Shown here: positions 49,461-60,349 of the stretch, in pieces
Position numbering within the stretch: position 1 is the stretch's first letter
How the letters are laid out: every line of letters begins with the position of its first letter
From: Chalciporus piperatus
Lineage: Eukaryota > Basidiomycota > Agaricomycetes > Boletales > Boletaceae
NCBI GenBank assembly: GCA_038093975.1
Contig: JBBPTG010000024.1
Span: forward strand, 62,001 to 126,000
Length of the DNA: 64,000 nucleotides
Reading direction: 5' to 3'
The notes under the pieces: model-generated
The model's input: only the letters and a program-made list of their open reading frames with translations
Databases searched by the model: none
Told to the model about the DNA's origin: nothing
Position numbers and translations under genes: made by a program

Positions 49461-50774
49461 GACGGTGAGCAAGTTAGGCCTGGGTATGGATATGGATGTA
49501 ACTCGAATGGCAGGTGCTGCGGAGTCTGGGATGTATGGAGCTTGGCTCCCACGTCACTTCCTGCCAGTGCTTCAACAGCTAGAACTCTTTGTTTCGTCGA
49601 CATTCACATCTTGAATCTACTAGCGCAAATGAACGGGTTTGGTGCAAATGAAAACCCGAAAATCGCCTGTTTCTCCATACCAGCCACCAGGAACTGTCGT
49701 TCACTAACAAGGTCACCCCGAGCCTCCCGCTAGCCTCGGGCCCCGCAAGCTGAAAAGGGACTCGGGAGTCGGCGCGGCGTAAATTAGCCCGAGCGCGTCG
49801 TCAACGCGTCAACCACCACATCCATGCACCTGTCGATGGAATCCGAAGCACAAAAGACCTCCCACTAGCGCTTATACAGTCAGTGCGTAGAGTCCAAGTT
49901 ACGCTTGATGCATGATGGCGCGGAAAGTCTATGATTATCATTTTGCGGCAATAGCAAACTAACACCCCCCGTCGCCATGACGCGCTTGATCGCATCCACG
50001 GTCCACCGCAATCTCGAGACTGGATATGCACGATGTTTTACAAGTGAATGAAATGCTCAATGCTCAACATATGCAAATCTGCAAACAAGATGACCCTCCG
50101 TTCCTACGATCACGAATGACGTTGCTGAGCTCTGGGAGTGGATGAACTGCCTGCACGTCTTTCCCAGCTGATATGTGGGGTATGATTCCAGCACGGTGGC
50201 CAACCGAAGAACACATCCTATCCAGTGCAATAGCGGCTACCTTTGTCGTTAATCAATCGACACATTGGAACTATGTTCTGTCCAACAGAGCCAACCTGTA
50301 TCCACAACTTGGATGGGACCATCATTTGCATTCACCCACCTTCGTTCCATGAGGCTGGCCACGTACCCCGCAGACCTTGTATCTTTGTGGCTACTCCTGT
50401 AGGAATTGCATCTCGTCAACCCAGTGCCACCACAAGATGACGAAGGAAGTGTTGTCATCAGACCCACTTTCGAGGATCCCTCTCCCTGATAAAAAGTTGT
50501 CCTCGTCTTTGGGAGCTCACCATTGTCATCGACATGAGGGACTCCTTGTGGGTGGATGTCTCAAGCCCATGCGATGGAGTGTGCAACTTTGTGATGACAG
50601 AGTTGATTCTGAGGATATATGTCGAACGAGGTACGATGAGCTTGTGTGCTCTCTTTTCTTGTCTTAAATCTTTGGATGGACGGTCCTCACTCGACTATTT
50701 GACCAATTTCTGTACTCTCATGTACTCGCTCTACGAATTCACAGGAAGTTGAGCAATCAAAAAGCAAAAATTAA
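49461..50774. other. Intergenic, about 1.3 kb
   Basis: No supported protein. Short frames at 50243-50440 and 50534-50752 lie in different frames and lack domain signals; they could be remnants of something no longer recognisable. Confidence 0.45.
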
Positions 50775-50848
50775 TGATTTGACCCAGGCTCGAACTGAGG
50801 ACCTTCTGTGTGTTAGACAGATGCGATAACCAACTACGCCATCAAACC
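50775..50848 (-). tRNA. tRNA-Val (AAC), copy 1
   Basis: A 74-nt cloverleaf without intron. The acceptor stem pairs GGTTTGA with TCAAATC. The anticodon stem TCTGT/ACAGA encloses CTAACAC, anticodon AAC. The T-arm is CTCAG-TTCGAGC-CTGGG. A T5 run 3' of the gene on the minus strand can end Pol III transcription. Confidence 0.9.
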
Positions 50849-50985
50849 GATACTTCCATGGCCGCATCCGCTAATCAGAACTCGATATTATGCAGGAATA
50901 CCACAACGAACAATACTCTCCTCAACAGAGATCAGGATAAAAAAAAAAAGAGCTACAAAATCCATAAATACATGGGAGAAAATAA

Positions 50986-51059
50986 TGATCTGACCCAGGC
51001 TCGAACTGAGGACCTTCTGTGTGTTAGACAGATGCGATAACCAACTACGCCATCAGACC
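50986..51059 (-). tRNA. tRNA-Val (AAC), copy 2
   Basis: 74 nt, identical to copy 1 except at acceptor-stem pair 4:69, where C:G replaces T:A on both sides (GGTCTGA with TCAGATC). A T10 run about 40 bases 3' of the gene on the minus strand may serve as terminator. Confidence 0.9.
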
Positions 51060-51206
51060 GATGGAGTGGTTTCATTGGGGGGTTACATCGTCACATGATT
51101 CGATAGCCCCTATCTCACTCGCACGCGCCTTGCGCCTTGCAGTGTGCACGCTGTATAGATATTCTCAGCGAGGTCTTCGGTTTCATCCCACACAGAAAGT
51201 CTCACC

Positions 51207-51961
51207 ATGAGTCGAGTGACTTCAGCTCGACCGTCCGAGTCGCAAGGTCCGACTCCACCAGCGGATGTCGTATCAGCAATCGCTTTACTGCACCAGTTCA
51301 TGAGTGCAGCACAGCACATGCCGCCGCAAGTCATAGTGACCTGCAGAGACGAGAGACGAGCGTTCGGCAGGTCCGCACTACAAGCTATGAGCTATCGGGT
51401 ATGTATTCCATTGTAAGCATTCTATGTTACTGACACCGAATGTATCGAAAGAAAGCAGCAGACACCTTCGTTCAGCGCTTTGCGACGAAAGACGACTGGT
51501 GGATATCTGAGTTCCGGTACAAACCCGAAGTCTCGATTTACGCGCGTTTCTACCGAATACATGGGGACGAGGACCAAGGGATGGTCCTCCTCGACGAGAA
51601 AGGATGGCCGGAACTTGTAGGGAATGCGGTCAAGTTGACGATTGTTTTTAAATCGCTCAAGTTCACTGTCTCTACGTGAGTAACCATCATCGATACAGTC
51701 TGTCGGGTCTTCAGGCACCTGCCTCGGCCTGAGCGACTGCGCGTGGCTGCGGACACTCACGTTCATGAGCAGGCAATCTGGCGCAGTCTGATTATCGCGC
51801 TCGTTATGCGGGTTTGGTTGCGGGGTGCTTATCTATATGTACTACCTTTGGATGTATACCACGTAATGATATTTGAAGAGCGTTTCGGATACTCGTGCGT
51901 CTCACCCGACTCCAAAAAGTCGGACTACGTTCGAGATCCTTCGAGGGCCATAATATTCTGA
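51207..51961 (+). CDS. Unrecognised small protein
   Basis: No family recognised. Exon 1 starts at 51207 (MSRVTSARPSESQGPTPPAD) and ends AMSYR. A GTATGT..AAAG intron leads to KAADTFVQRFATKDDWWISE and a region rich in aromatic and charged residues. The frame meets a stop at 51677-51679, but the same bases read AC/GTGAGT. Removing a 39-nt intron (51675 to about 51713, ending CTTCAG) continues the frame to 51961 through HEQAIWRSLIIALVMRVWLR. If that intron is real the protein has about 220 residues; if not, about 130. Confidence 0.5.
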
Positions 51962-52336
51962 CTCAGGGGTTCTAGTAGAGGTCGGAATCCTTGCTCGTGG
52001 ATGGCAGGACGAGTCAGATGGATCAATATATGTACAAGCTATGCTACAGTCTGACCGGGTGAAAGCCAGATAGAGTCAAACGTTTGTACGACACAAGTCT
52101 CACTGCGGGTGGCGATGTGGGGGGAACCGGCATGGGGCTATGCCGTCGTCGGAGTCTGAAAGATGTAGAACAGCAGCTCGGCGTGGCCCTTGAACTCATA
52201 GCCTCCTTCGCCACAACCTTGACCCATCCTCATCTCTTTTACTTTCCAAAGTCTACCGAATCTCACTGAAACCAACTGGTCGTCTTGGTCTCTTCCATCT
52301 AAACCATCAGCAGCTCAGGGAGACCAGCAATCAGCC

Positions 52337-53281
52337 ATGCGCCTATCAATCTTGCCCATACTCCTAGCAGGGGCTAGTGTCGGTAAGTCGTCACTTGGAT
52401 ATTTCACTCCAATTCTTGATCCAAATATCTCCACTTGAACAGTCACACTCGTCACCGCTGAACCGATCCGCGTCATCGTAGAGACACCATCGAACGCCAA
52501 CGCCAATATTCGCTTCGGTCATGCGCTGGCGAATGCAAACGTAAACGGCAATGACGACAATGTTCGTGTCGTACGCCCCCAGATCCTCACCTCTGTCTCC
52601 CCCGAAATCAAGAACATTGAGATCTCTCGTCACTTCTGCGGTGCCTCGCTGCGCGAGAAAGCACTTCGCCTTTCCAATGCTTTGCGACATGCTCTGGGCA
52701 TGCCTCTTATCGAGGCTGACCCTCACATTGCCGCCATTGGCAGTGGCGAGCTTCACATCCTCCCAGTCGGATCTCTCCCTCACTCTACTGAGGGTGACTT
52801 CGAACACAGTGGTGAAGAGCATGGTCACCACCGCCACGGAAAGGAGGGTCACCACGGCAAGCACGGCGATCATGATGAACATGGTGAACACGGCAAGCAC
52901 CGAAAACACGGCCATCACAAACACCATGGTCACCACACGCACCACAAGAGCTTCTTGAGGCGCATCCACAGGGCCATTAGGGCTCTTGGTCCCTGGGAAG
53001 GTCGTGCTGTGGCTTTTGTCCTTGGTAAGCGCTTTCCCTTTCGAATTAGTTCCGGGTTGACTCAATCATCATAAGGCTGCGGTATCGGTGTTCTCTTGAG
53101 GATGCTCTGGGTTCTCTCCGTTCTTACCTACCGCACTGTCCGTGGTGACCGTGAGGAGGAAGTCCTCGACCGCGAGTACATCGTATACGAACCAGTTCCT
53201 GAGGCCTTGTTCATCGCTCCTCCCCAGTATGTAGACGAGAAGGCCAATCTGGCAGCAAGTGAGGAGACTGAGCGCAAGTAG
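52337..53281 (+). CDS. Secreted-pathway membrane protein with a histidine-rich metal-binding-like region
   Basis: Begins with a signal peptide (RLSILPILLAGASVVTLVTA) split by the first intron. About 130 residues of lumenal domain follow (EISRHFCGASLREKALRLSN; DPHIAAIGSGELHILPVG). Then comes a stretch of 44 residues containing 20 histidines in HGxH and HHxHH arrangements mixed with Lys, Glu and Asp. A basic spacer (SFLRRIHRAIRALG) leads to a transmembrane helix (CGIGVLLRMLWVLSVLTY) and an acidic cytoplasmic tail. Such His-rich segments bind zinc, nickel or copper in other proteins; here metal binding is inferred. All introns keep the frame. I do not recognise the wider family. Confidence 0.75.
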
Positions 53282-53615
53282 AAATTCAAGTCCCTTTGTC
53301 TGGAGTATCTCTTATTCTCCATTCTATCGACAGACTGGTCGTCGTAGTTTCAGATCCTATCTTCCCCCTAGTTACACACGGTTTATCACATGTCTTCAAT
53401 TCCTGATTGATGTTTTCTGTCCTGGTTGGCTCTGGCTCTGCTTTTGTCCATCCGATTATCTTTTGAATGGACCTGTCACACTCCTTTAGACGATTTGTGT
53501 TGTATTTTGTTCCCCCGCATCTAAAATATATGCTTGAGTGCCTATGATGTGAGCACCATCGCTGTAATCGAAAGCCACCTCTCTCTCTCTCGTCCACATC
53601 TCCTTCGCCGCAACG

Positions 53616-55121
53616 ATGGAGAAACAAGTCTCTATCGACGATTTCCCGAATGAACTCCTCCTCATGACCTTCGAGCGTCTCTACAAGCTACATCGCAGGG
53701 ATGCCATCCTTTTCCGAGCTGTTGAACTCTCCGATGCAGAAGATTCGGATGAGGACATCCTCTCGCCGCATCCCGAGAAACGTTGGCTGGGTGACCCATT
53801 CGATCCATCCATGTTTCCACATGCACATGCCAAAGTCTGTCGGCGCTGGTGCGCGCTACTCGCAGACCGCCCAGCCTATTGGACACGTATCCCCATCACC
53901 GTCGGCTTGGTTGCAACACCCTTCCCCACTGCTGTCAACTACTTCTGTTGGTCCCGAGATTTGCCCATTCAGGTTTTCCTCAAAAGAGATTATGACGACC
54001 ACAGCACCGAGGATCTCGAGGAGAAGTTCTGCGTTGCTGCGCTGGTACCCTACATATCGCAAAATATACATCGCATCAAAGACCTCGAACTTGAGCTCCT
54101 TCATCGTGCTTCTATCCCCGACCTTCCCCTCTGCCTAGTTGGAAAAGCCGACATCCTTGAATCTTTCCTCATCTCTCGCAAAGAAAACTGGGTCACCAAG
54201 TCCACTGCACGTCTCGACGAGGAAGACGATACGGACAACCGAGATGACGTAGACCGAGTGGAGCTGAAATTTTCCGCTCCTGGACTTACCTCGCTGTCCA
54301 TCGATGCCCAGAACTTTGCTCGGGCGTGTAGTTCCAACGAGAGATGGCTCGCTGAAACACCTAAGCTCAGCCGTCTATCCCTCATCTCATTCGGCCCTTC
54401 TTCACCCACGCAACATCTCTCTATCAAAGCGACCGTTAGAGCCCTCTCACATGCCAAGGAACTCAGAGCCATCTTTGTTCGCGGTATCCACTTCCTCGAC
54501 GATTACGCCCCTCCTGAAACTCCGCAGGTCCTTCCCGAGATTTCTTCCACCTGGATGACGTTCGAGGATCTCCCGGGCACTGCTATCTCGACTTTCGTTC
54601 GTGCCGCCGGTGCCATTGACGGTCTGAGTGTCAACAATTGCTCACTCCTTGGCTTGGAATCTTTCTTCGCCGCTGCACTCCGCTTACACGACCTCGACGA
54701 GGGCTGTGACCTCACGATTCCATTCAGCGATGTTCGAACCCATGACGTCCGCTTCACCAACTGCCGCTCGTTCAACGATGCTTTCCTCGACTTCATGGCC
54801 GATGGCGGATCAAACCGCGACACCTTTCCAGCCATGGCCACGTGGTCTCTGGTCCTCACAAACTGTACCAACTTCCGTGTTGAAAACTTGTACCGAATGG
54901 TCTTGGCGAGGAGGAATGCAGTTGAATCAAATCCAGCCTGGGATGGAACTCCGGTCGAGAATATTCCTCTCGATCCTGAGGCGCTGAGCGCTATCGTGAG
55001 CCTGTATGTGCGGGATGGGCCATTCCTCTCGGATGAATACAGGACGAAATTCGAGACGTTAGTTCCGAGCTTCCATTGGATTAATCCAGAGGAGGGCGGT
55101 GCGGTTGAGGATCCCATTTAG
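53616..55121 (+). CDS. F-box-like protein, intact copy
   Basis: 501 residues without introns. Residues 6-25 (SIDDFPNELLLMTFERLYKL) match the F-box helix pattern, and KVCRRWCALLADRPAYWTRI is the usual second half with the conserved Trp. The C-terminal about 350 residues show repeated leucine/asparagine spacing (LTSLSIDAQNFARACSSNER; SVNNCSLLGLESFF) like the degenerate leucine-rich repeats of basidiomycete F-box proteins. It would recruit targets to an SCF ubiquitin ligase. A second, inverted and deleted copy lies at 55968-57199. Confidence 0.8.
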   Translation: MEKQVSIDDFPNELLLMTFERLYKLHRRDAILFRAVELSDAEDSDEDILSPHPEKRWLGDPFDPSMFPHAHAKVCRRWCALLADRPAYWTRIPITVGLVATPFPTAVNYFCWSRDLPIQVFLKRDYDDHSTEDLEEKFCVAALVPYISQNIHRIKDLELELLHRASIPDLPLCLVGKADILESFLISRKENWVTKSTARLDEEDDTDNRDDVDRVELKFSAPGLTSLSIDAQNFARACSSNERWLAETPKLSRLSLISFGPSSPTQHLSIKATVRALSHAKELRAIFVRGIHFLDDYAPPETPQVLPEISSTWMTFEDLPGTAISTFVRAAGAIDGLSVNNCSLLGLESFFAAALRLHDLDEGCDLTIPFSDVRTHDVRFTNCRSFNDAFLDFMADGGSNRDTFPAMATWSLVLTNCTNFRVENLYRMVLARRNAVESNPAWDGTPVENIPLDPEALSAIVSLYVRDGPFLSDEYRTKFETLVPSFHWINPEEGGAVEDPI

Positions 55122-55128
55122 GGGGAGC

Positions 55129-55283
55129 TCGAGTCAGATTACCATGCAAAGTCATCAGCGTGAGTTGCTTCTCCTTTTCCCTAGAGACTCGCTGGTCTCC
55201 TGACGATTTCCCAAAAAGTATAGCACCAACTTGAACAGGGTAGTGCCCTTGGAAGTGCGCTGGTTTGCCATAATCTGAAAGGA
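55129..55283 (+). repeat. Flank repeat, copy A
   Basis: About 155 bases directly 3' of the intact F-box gene, sharing AGAGACTCGCTGGTCT, CAGGGTAGTGCCCTTG and AAGTCATCAGCG with copy B at 57392-57560, in the same orientation. Confidence 0.85.
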
Positions 55284-55967
55284 TAGGTTGCGTCAGCGAT
55301 CCTCTTCTGTGTCATATATCACAAAGGACATCACTGTTTGGAAGGTCTGCGTGTTTAAAATCACCTGCGGGACCGAGAGGGCCCGGCTCATGGCTCACTT
55401 CTTGGGGAACTCACGAGATCGGGGAAGTGGTGGGGGCCCAAGTGTCCCCTTTGTACCTAGTCTATGTATTGTCCTACATACTTGACCCCACATGGACATG
55501 AATTGGAGACAAAAAAAGTCGAACATATTTTATTTAATGGGTGAATGGGTTTCGTCGTTCTATAATTCGCGAGCAGTCGAACTTGTACAAGTAGGAAAAA
55601 CGGCTCCCTAGTTCAGCGCTTGCATGTGAGATACAGGGAGTCATAGCATAACTTAGTCAGAGTCGGATAAAGACAGTCTGGGAGCATAACCATGTCGTAG
55701 CAAACTTGACGAGTTGTAGTGAGGCTCAGGCTCGTAGCTCGTGAGAGCATCTAGATAAGAAAAGAGAAAAAAGGCATTAAAACAAGGGGTATGAGTCTTG
55801 GAATTTGTATGTAAGATACAGAGAGTCGTGGCGACTCGGGACTCGAACCCGCCAATGGTCGACGCCATCCGAGTCCCGGGGATCTACGAGTATGTCGTCA
55901 GCCCCAAAAGCCACCATCTAGCAGTTGTCTAGCAGCAACGCGTCGAGCTCACCAAAAAACAAAATCC
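55284..55967. other. Intergenic between the F-box copies
   Basis: No gene is supported. It contains a tRNA B-box-like GGTTCGAGTCC on the minus strand near 55843-55853, inside GC-rich inverted repeats of CGGGACTCG, but no matching A box. Confidence 0.5.
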
Positions 55968-57199
55968 TCAACTCACATCGCCCTCCTCCGTATCAATCCA
56001 ACGGAAGGTCGGAACTAACTTCTCAAATTTTGTTCTGTATTCATCCGAGAGCATTGGCCCATCCCACACATACAGGCTCACGATAGCGCTCAGTTCTTCA
56101 ACCGGGGTTCCAGCCCAGGCTGGATTTGATTCTACTGCATTCCTCCGTGCCAAGACCATTCGGTACAAGTTTTCAACACGGAAGTTGGTACAGTTTGTGA
56201 GGACCAGAGACCACCTTGCCATGGCTGGAAAGGTTTCACCGTCTGGTCCGCCATCTGCCATGAAGTCGAGGAAAGCGTCATTGAACGAGGGGCAGTTGGT
56301 GAAGGGGATGACATGGGTTCGAACATCGCTGAATGGGATCGTGAGGTCACAGCCCTCGTCGAGGTCGGCTAGGTACAGCGAAATGGCGAAGAAAGATTCC
56401 AAGCCAAGGAGTGAGCAATTTTTGATACTCAGGCTTCCGAGGCTACTGGAGGCACGAACGAAAGTGGAGACAGCAGTACCCGGGAGATCCTCGAGTGTCA
56501 TCCAGATGCAAGGAATCTCGGGCAGGACCTGAGGAGTCTCAGGTGGGGCGTAATCGTCAAGGAAGTGGATACCGCGAACGGAGAAAGCTCTGAATTGCGT
56601 GGCTTGTGAGACGGCTCTAATCGTCGCGTTGATAGAGAAATATGGCGTGGGTGAACAACGGCCGGATGGGATGAGGGATAGACGACCGAGCTGACGTGTT
56701 TCAGCGAGCCATCTCTCGTTGGAACTACACGCCCGAGCAAAGTTCTGGGCATCGATGGATAGCAAGGTAAGTCCAGGAGCGGAGAGTTTCAGCTCCACTC
56801 GGTCTACGTCATCTCGGTTGTCCGTATCGTCTTCCTCGTCGAGAGGCGCAGTGGACTTGGTGACCCAGTTTTCTTTTGCAGAAACGAGGAGGGATTCAAG
56901 GATATCAGCTTTTCCAACTAGGCAGTGGTGAAGGTCGGGAATAGAAGTATGATGAAGGAGCGCAAGTTCGAGGTCTTTGATGCGATGTAAATTTTGCGAT
57001 ATGTAGTGTACCAGCGCAGCAACGCAGAACTTCTCCTCAAGATCCTCGGTGCTGAGGTCGTCAGGATGTCTTCTGCATCGGTCGAGTAGAGCTCAAGATA
57101 GTAATAATCTCCCGGGCCGCGATGCAGCTTGTAGAGACGCTCGAAGACCATGACGAGGAGTTCATTCGGGAAATCGTTGATAGTGACTTGTTTCTTCAT
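55968..57199 (-). pseudogene. F-box-like gene, inverted copy with internal deletion and frameshift
   Basis: On the minus strand the ATG at 57199 opens KKQVTINDFPNELLVMVFER, close to the intact gene. After TDAEDIL the sequence jumps about 80-90 codons, to the part equivalent to STEDLEEKFCVAALV of the intact copy. The deletion removes the second half of the F-box and also shifts the frame. From there on the copy matches along its whole length in one open frame, to WIDTEEGDVS at 55968. Unless a downstream start is used, no F-box protein can be made. Confidence 0.75.
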
Positions 57200-57391
57200 C
57201 GTTGCGGCGAAGGAGATGAGACTCTCGATGGGTGGCAGGAGACAGTCGTTCTGCTCTACGTAACTACCAGTGAGACGGGAGTCGGTCAAGCGTGTAAGTT
57301 GAACGCGTTGTTACATAAATAACGCGTCTTCACTTCAATGGACCACGACGTTCAAATGAGCGAAATACTTAATCGTCTGGAGAACAGTCAG

Positions 57392-57560
57392 GACTCAGAT
57401 CACTATGCAAACTTCAAAGTCATCAGCGTAAGTGCTCCTCCATTTCCTAGAGACTCGCTGGTCTTGACAATTCCCAAAAGTATAGCGGCAACAGGGTAGT
57501 GCCCTTGTATATATGAATGGAGAAAGTGCGCCGACTTGCCATAGTCACGGTCCGAAAGCG
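57392..57560 (+). repeat. Flank repeat, copy B
   Basis: Direct-orientation copy of 55129-55283, although the F-box copy next to it is inverted. Confidence 0.85.
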
Positions 57561-58318
57561 TTTCAGCGCGTATCTTGCATTGATGCGACGACGTTGCAAA
57601 GAGCCTGAGCCAAGTCTAACCTCTGTTTGATATAGTCCACGGCAACTGGTTATGTATCAATCTCATTCCAGAACCTCCCCCCTTCTATCCCCTACCTATA
57701 GGGCGGTACAGTTGATACCAATGCTACAGCCTAGTGCGCTCCCGTCCGTGATTGTGGAGCGGGTGAGTATAATCACCACCACCACAAGCCTATAGTTCGA
57801 AACTTTCCTCCCGAAGTTACGAGGGTTAAGACATCCTATCGTGCCGGAATGGGTACCCGATCTATGGGGCACGATTGGATGTGTGCTTGCTTCAGATGCA
57901 CTTCTTATGTCTTTAACCGGCATGTTGGACATGTGCACACCAAGTTGCGTTTCAGTTTGGTTAGTCCGTCCATCATGTGTCATCTCGTTCCTTAATTCTT
58001 TGAAACCTATCAACCAGGATTGTGTGTCCGGATGGTAGAGAATATGCCGCGTCACCGCCTTCAGGTAACGAAATCATCCGTGTAAGCCTGAGTGTACTTA
58101 TCTCGCTTTTCATTTTTGCACTGTTTCGTGCTCAGGGGCTGAAGCCTGCACTGGCAGTGATTGGACCTGTACACCGTGCTTCCGCAAACAGCATCTTGGT
58201 GACGTTATTACGTTGTTATGGGCTTCAAGTAGGATATAAAACGGGTCTAGTTGATGGGTTTGCGACCACTAGACCCACTATTTGGGCTATCGTACGGTCC
58301 TTCTATATCGCTGGCATC
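57561..58318. other. Intergenic, promoter side of the P450
   Basis: No gene is supported; the only signal is the TATA box at 58235. Confidence 0.5.
58235..58241 (+). promoter_or_regulatory. TATA box of the P450 at 58319
   Basis: TATAAAA lies about 84 bases upstream of the ATG. Confidence 0.6.
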
Positions 58319-60349
58319 ATGGGGTATAACTTCAAGTATAGGACCGTCGTTGACGCTTGTCTCGTCGGTGCGGCGGTCTACGTCGTTGGACGGCTTCTCA
58401 AGAAGAAGAGCTCTTCTCTGCCACCTGGACCCCGTGGATGGCCATTGATTGGTAACCTGTTTGATATACCCACCGATGGCCCATACTTTACATTCGCCGA
58501 AATGGGCAAAAAATATGGCAAGTGTCTACCGTTTCTCTTTAAGCCACCGCAGTGACTCACACCACCATCGACACAGGGGACGTCATCTCCCTATCTGCTC
58601 TAGGCACCCAATACGTCGTTCTCAACTCTGCCAAAGCTGCCAACGACATTCTAGAGAAAAAGAGTGCGATCACATCCGACAGACCCCACTTTACGCTCGC
58701 TCATGAGCTCGTCGGATGGGACGAGACCATGATCTTTTTGCAATACGGGGAGAAATACCGCCAGTATCGAAAGTTTTTCCATAAGCAGATCGGGACGAAG
58801 AATAGTCTAGCGGCGTTTTATCCTGCGGAGGAACAGGAGACCAAACGGTTTTTGAGGAACGTATTGGTGAGTCCGGATGATTTGGTTGCGCATAGTCGAA
58901 GGTGGGTGTACGTCGGGTGTTGGTTTGGGTTCGGGTGATGACGTTCGGGTGATTAGGATGGCGGCATCGGTGATCTTGAATATATCGCATGGTTATGATG
59001 TCAAGGGGGAGGACGACCCGTTTCTCGAGATGGCTGATAAAGCGATGGAGATGTTCTCCGTGGTGGTGACACCTGGACGGTTCTTAGTGGACACCATTCC
59101 TGCTTGTAAGTGTCCACATCATGATCACTGTCGAGCGGATTGAATACTAAGGACGCTCTTAGTGAAATATCTTCCCGAGTGGTTCCCTGGAGCGGGATTC
59201 CAGAAGGATGCAAAACGATGGCGGGAGTTGATCATAGAGACGGCGGTTGTGCCGCACCAGTTTGTATTGGACCATGTTGTATGCTTTCACCGACTCTTCA
59301 GTGTGGTAACTCTAGGTGCTAATGTTTCACCTAGGCAAAAGGGGATGCTGCTCCGTCCTTCACATCACGTTTACTCAAGGAAGGGGTTTCACCCCAAGAG
59401 GAAGCGATGTTGAAGTGGGCATCGTTTTCCATGTACTTGGGTATGTTTTTGTGTTGCCCTTTGAAGCCGATTTTGCTTACATCGACTCTTTTAGGAGGAT
59501 CAGACACTGTACATCGAATTTTGCGATTTCAAAGCATGACATACTGAATGGACGACAGACACCGTCCGCGTTATCTGCGTTCTTCCTTGCCATGGCCAAG
59601 TTCCCGGAAGTTTTCAAAAAAGCGCGAGCAGAAGTCGACAATGTAGTTGGAACGGAGAGGCTTCCGTCCTTCGAGGACCGGGAATCTCTCCCGTATGTCA
59701 AAGCTCTCTGCTGGGAACTCCTCCGATGGAATTGTGTGATCCCCCTAGGTATGCATTTCGGTCTGTCTTCATAGTCGACCAGGGTCTAATAAATGTCGTC
59801 ACCAGTGATGCATGTCGCCACTCAGGACGATTTTTACAACGGCTACTTGATACCAAAAGGGACAGTCATGCTCGGAAATCTTTGGTAAGTCCTTCCCCAT
59901 CTTCCCTGCACCACAACAACCAACTCCACCGTCCACGCAGGCATATGTTATCCGACCCAGAGACGTATCCTCATCCCGAGGTATTCAGCCCCGAACGATT
60001 CCTAGGCAATAATCCCCAGCCCGATCCTCGCGATGTGTGTTTCGGCTTTGGGAGGAGAAGTTGCCCTGGTGCTCATCTCGCTGAGTTGTCGATTTTCATG
60101 GCGGTTGCGATGGGGCTCGCGACGCTCGATATCTCTAGACCTGTGGAGGGTGGAATCGAATTCGATCCGATGTATGAAGTCAAGGAAGGGATTATTCGGT
60201 GAGTGTCGGAGTGTCGTTTTCGTGCCAGTGATGGTGCACGTCCGAGTTCCTAGACTGATTGATGGTGGTTGAACTTTAGACACGTCGAGCCGTTCAAGTG
60301 TAGAGTGGTGGCAAGGTCGAAGAAAGCGGAGCAGCTTCTCCAGGGGTGA
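58319..60349 (+). CDS. Cytochrome P450 monooxygenase, second intact copy
   Basis: Anchor helix (VVDACLVGAAVYVVGRLL), proline hinge SLPPGPRGWPLIGNLFDIP, helix C region YRQYRKFFHKQIG, I-helix YLGGSDTT, helix K ELLRWN with preceding Glu-Ser-Leu-Pro-Tyr-Val block, PERF-type SPERFLG, and the complete haem loop FGFGRRSCPGAHLA within one exon. The end is CRVVARSKKAEQLLQG. Eight or more introns; one exon, 59495-59508, is 14 nt and carries the GSDT of the oxygen-binding motif. It is clearly a paralogue of the P450 at 25907-27957: same hinge, same KYLPEWFPGAGF and GTERLPSFEDRESLPYV blocks. The upstream start alternatives lie before the TATA box and are unlikely. Confidence 0.9.

Noticed and set aside
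54503..55117. 204-residue minus-strand frame
   Set aside because: Shadow of the intact F-box gene, which has better codon use, an F-box and a conserved paralogue.
55801..55890. Complete tRNA gene on the minus strand
   Set aside because: The B box is good but there is no A box, no D-arm and no consistent acceptor stem.
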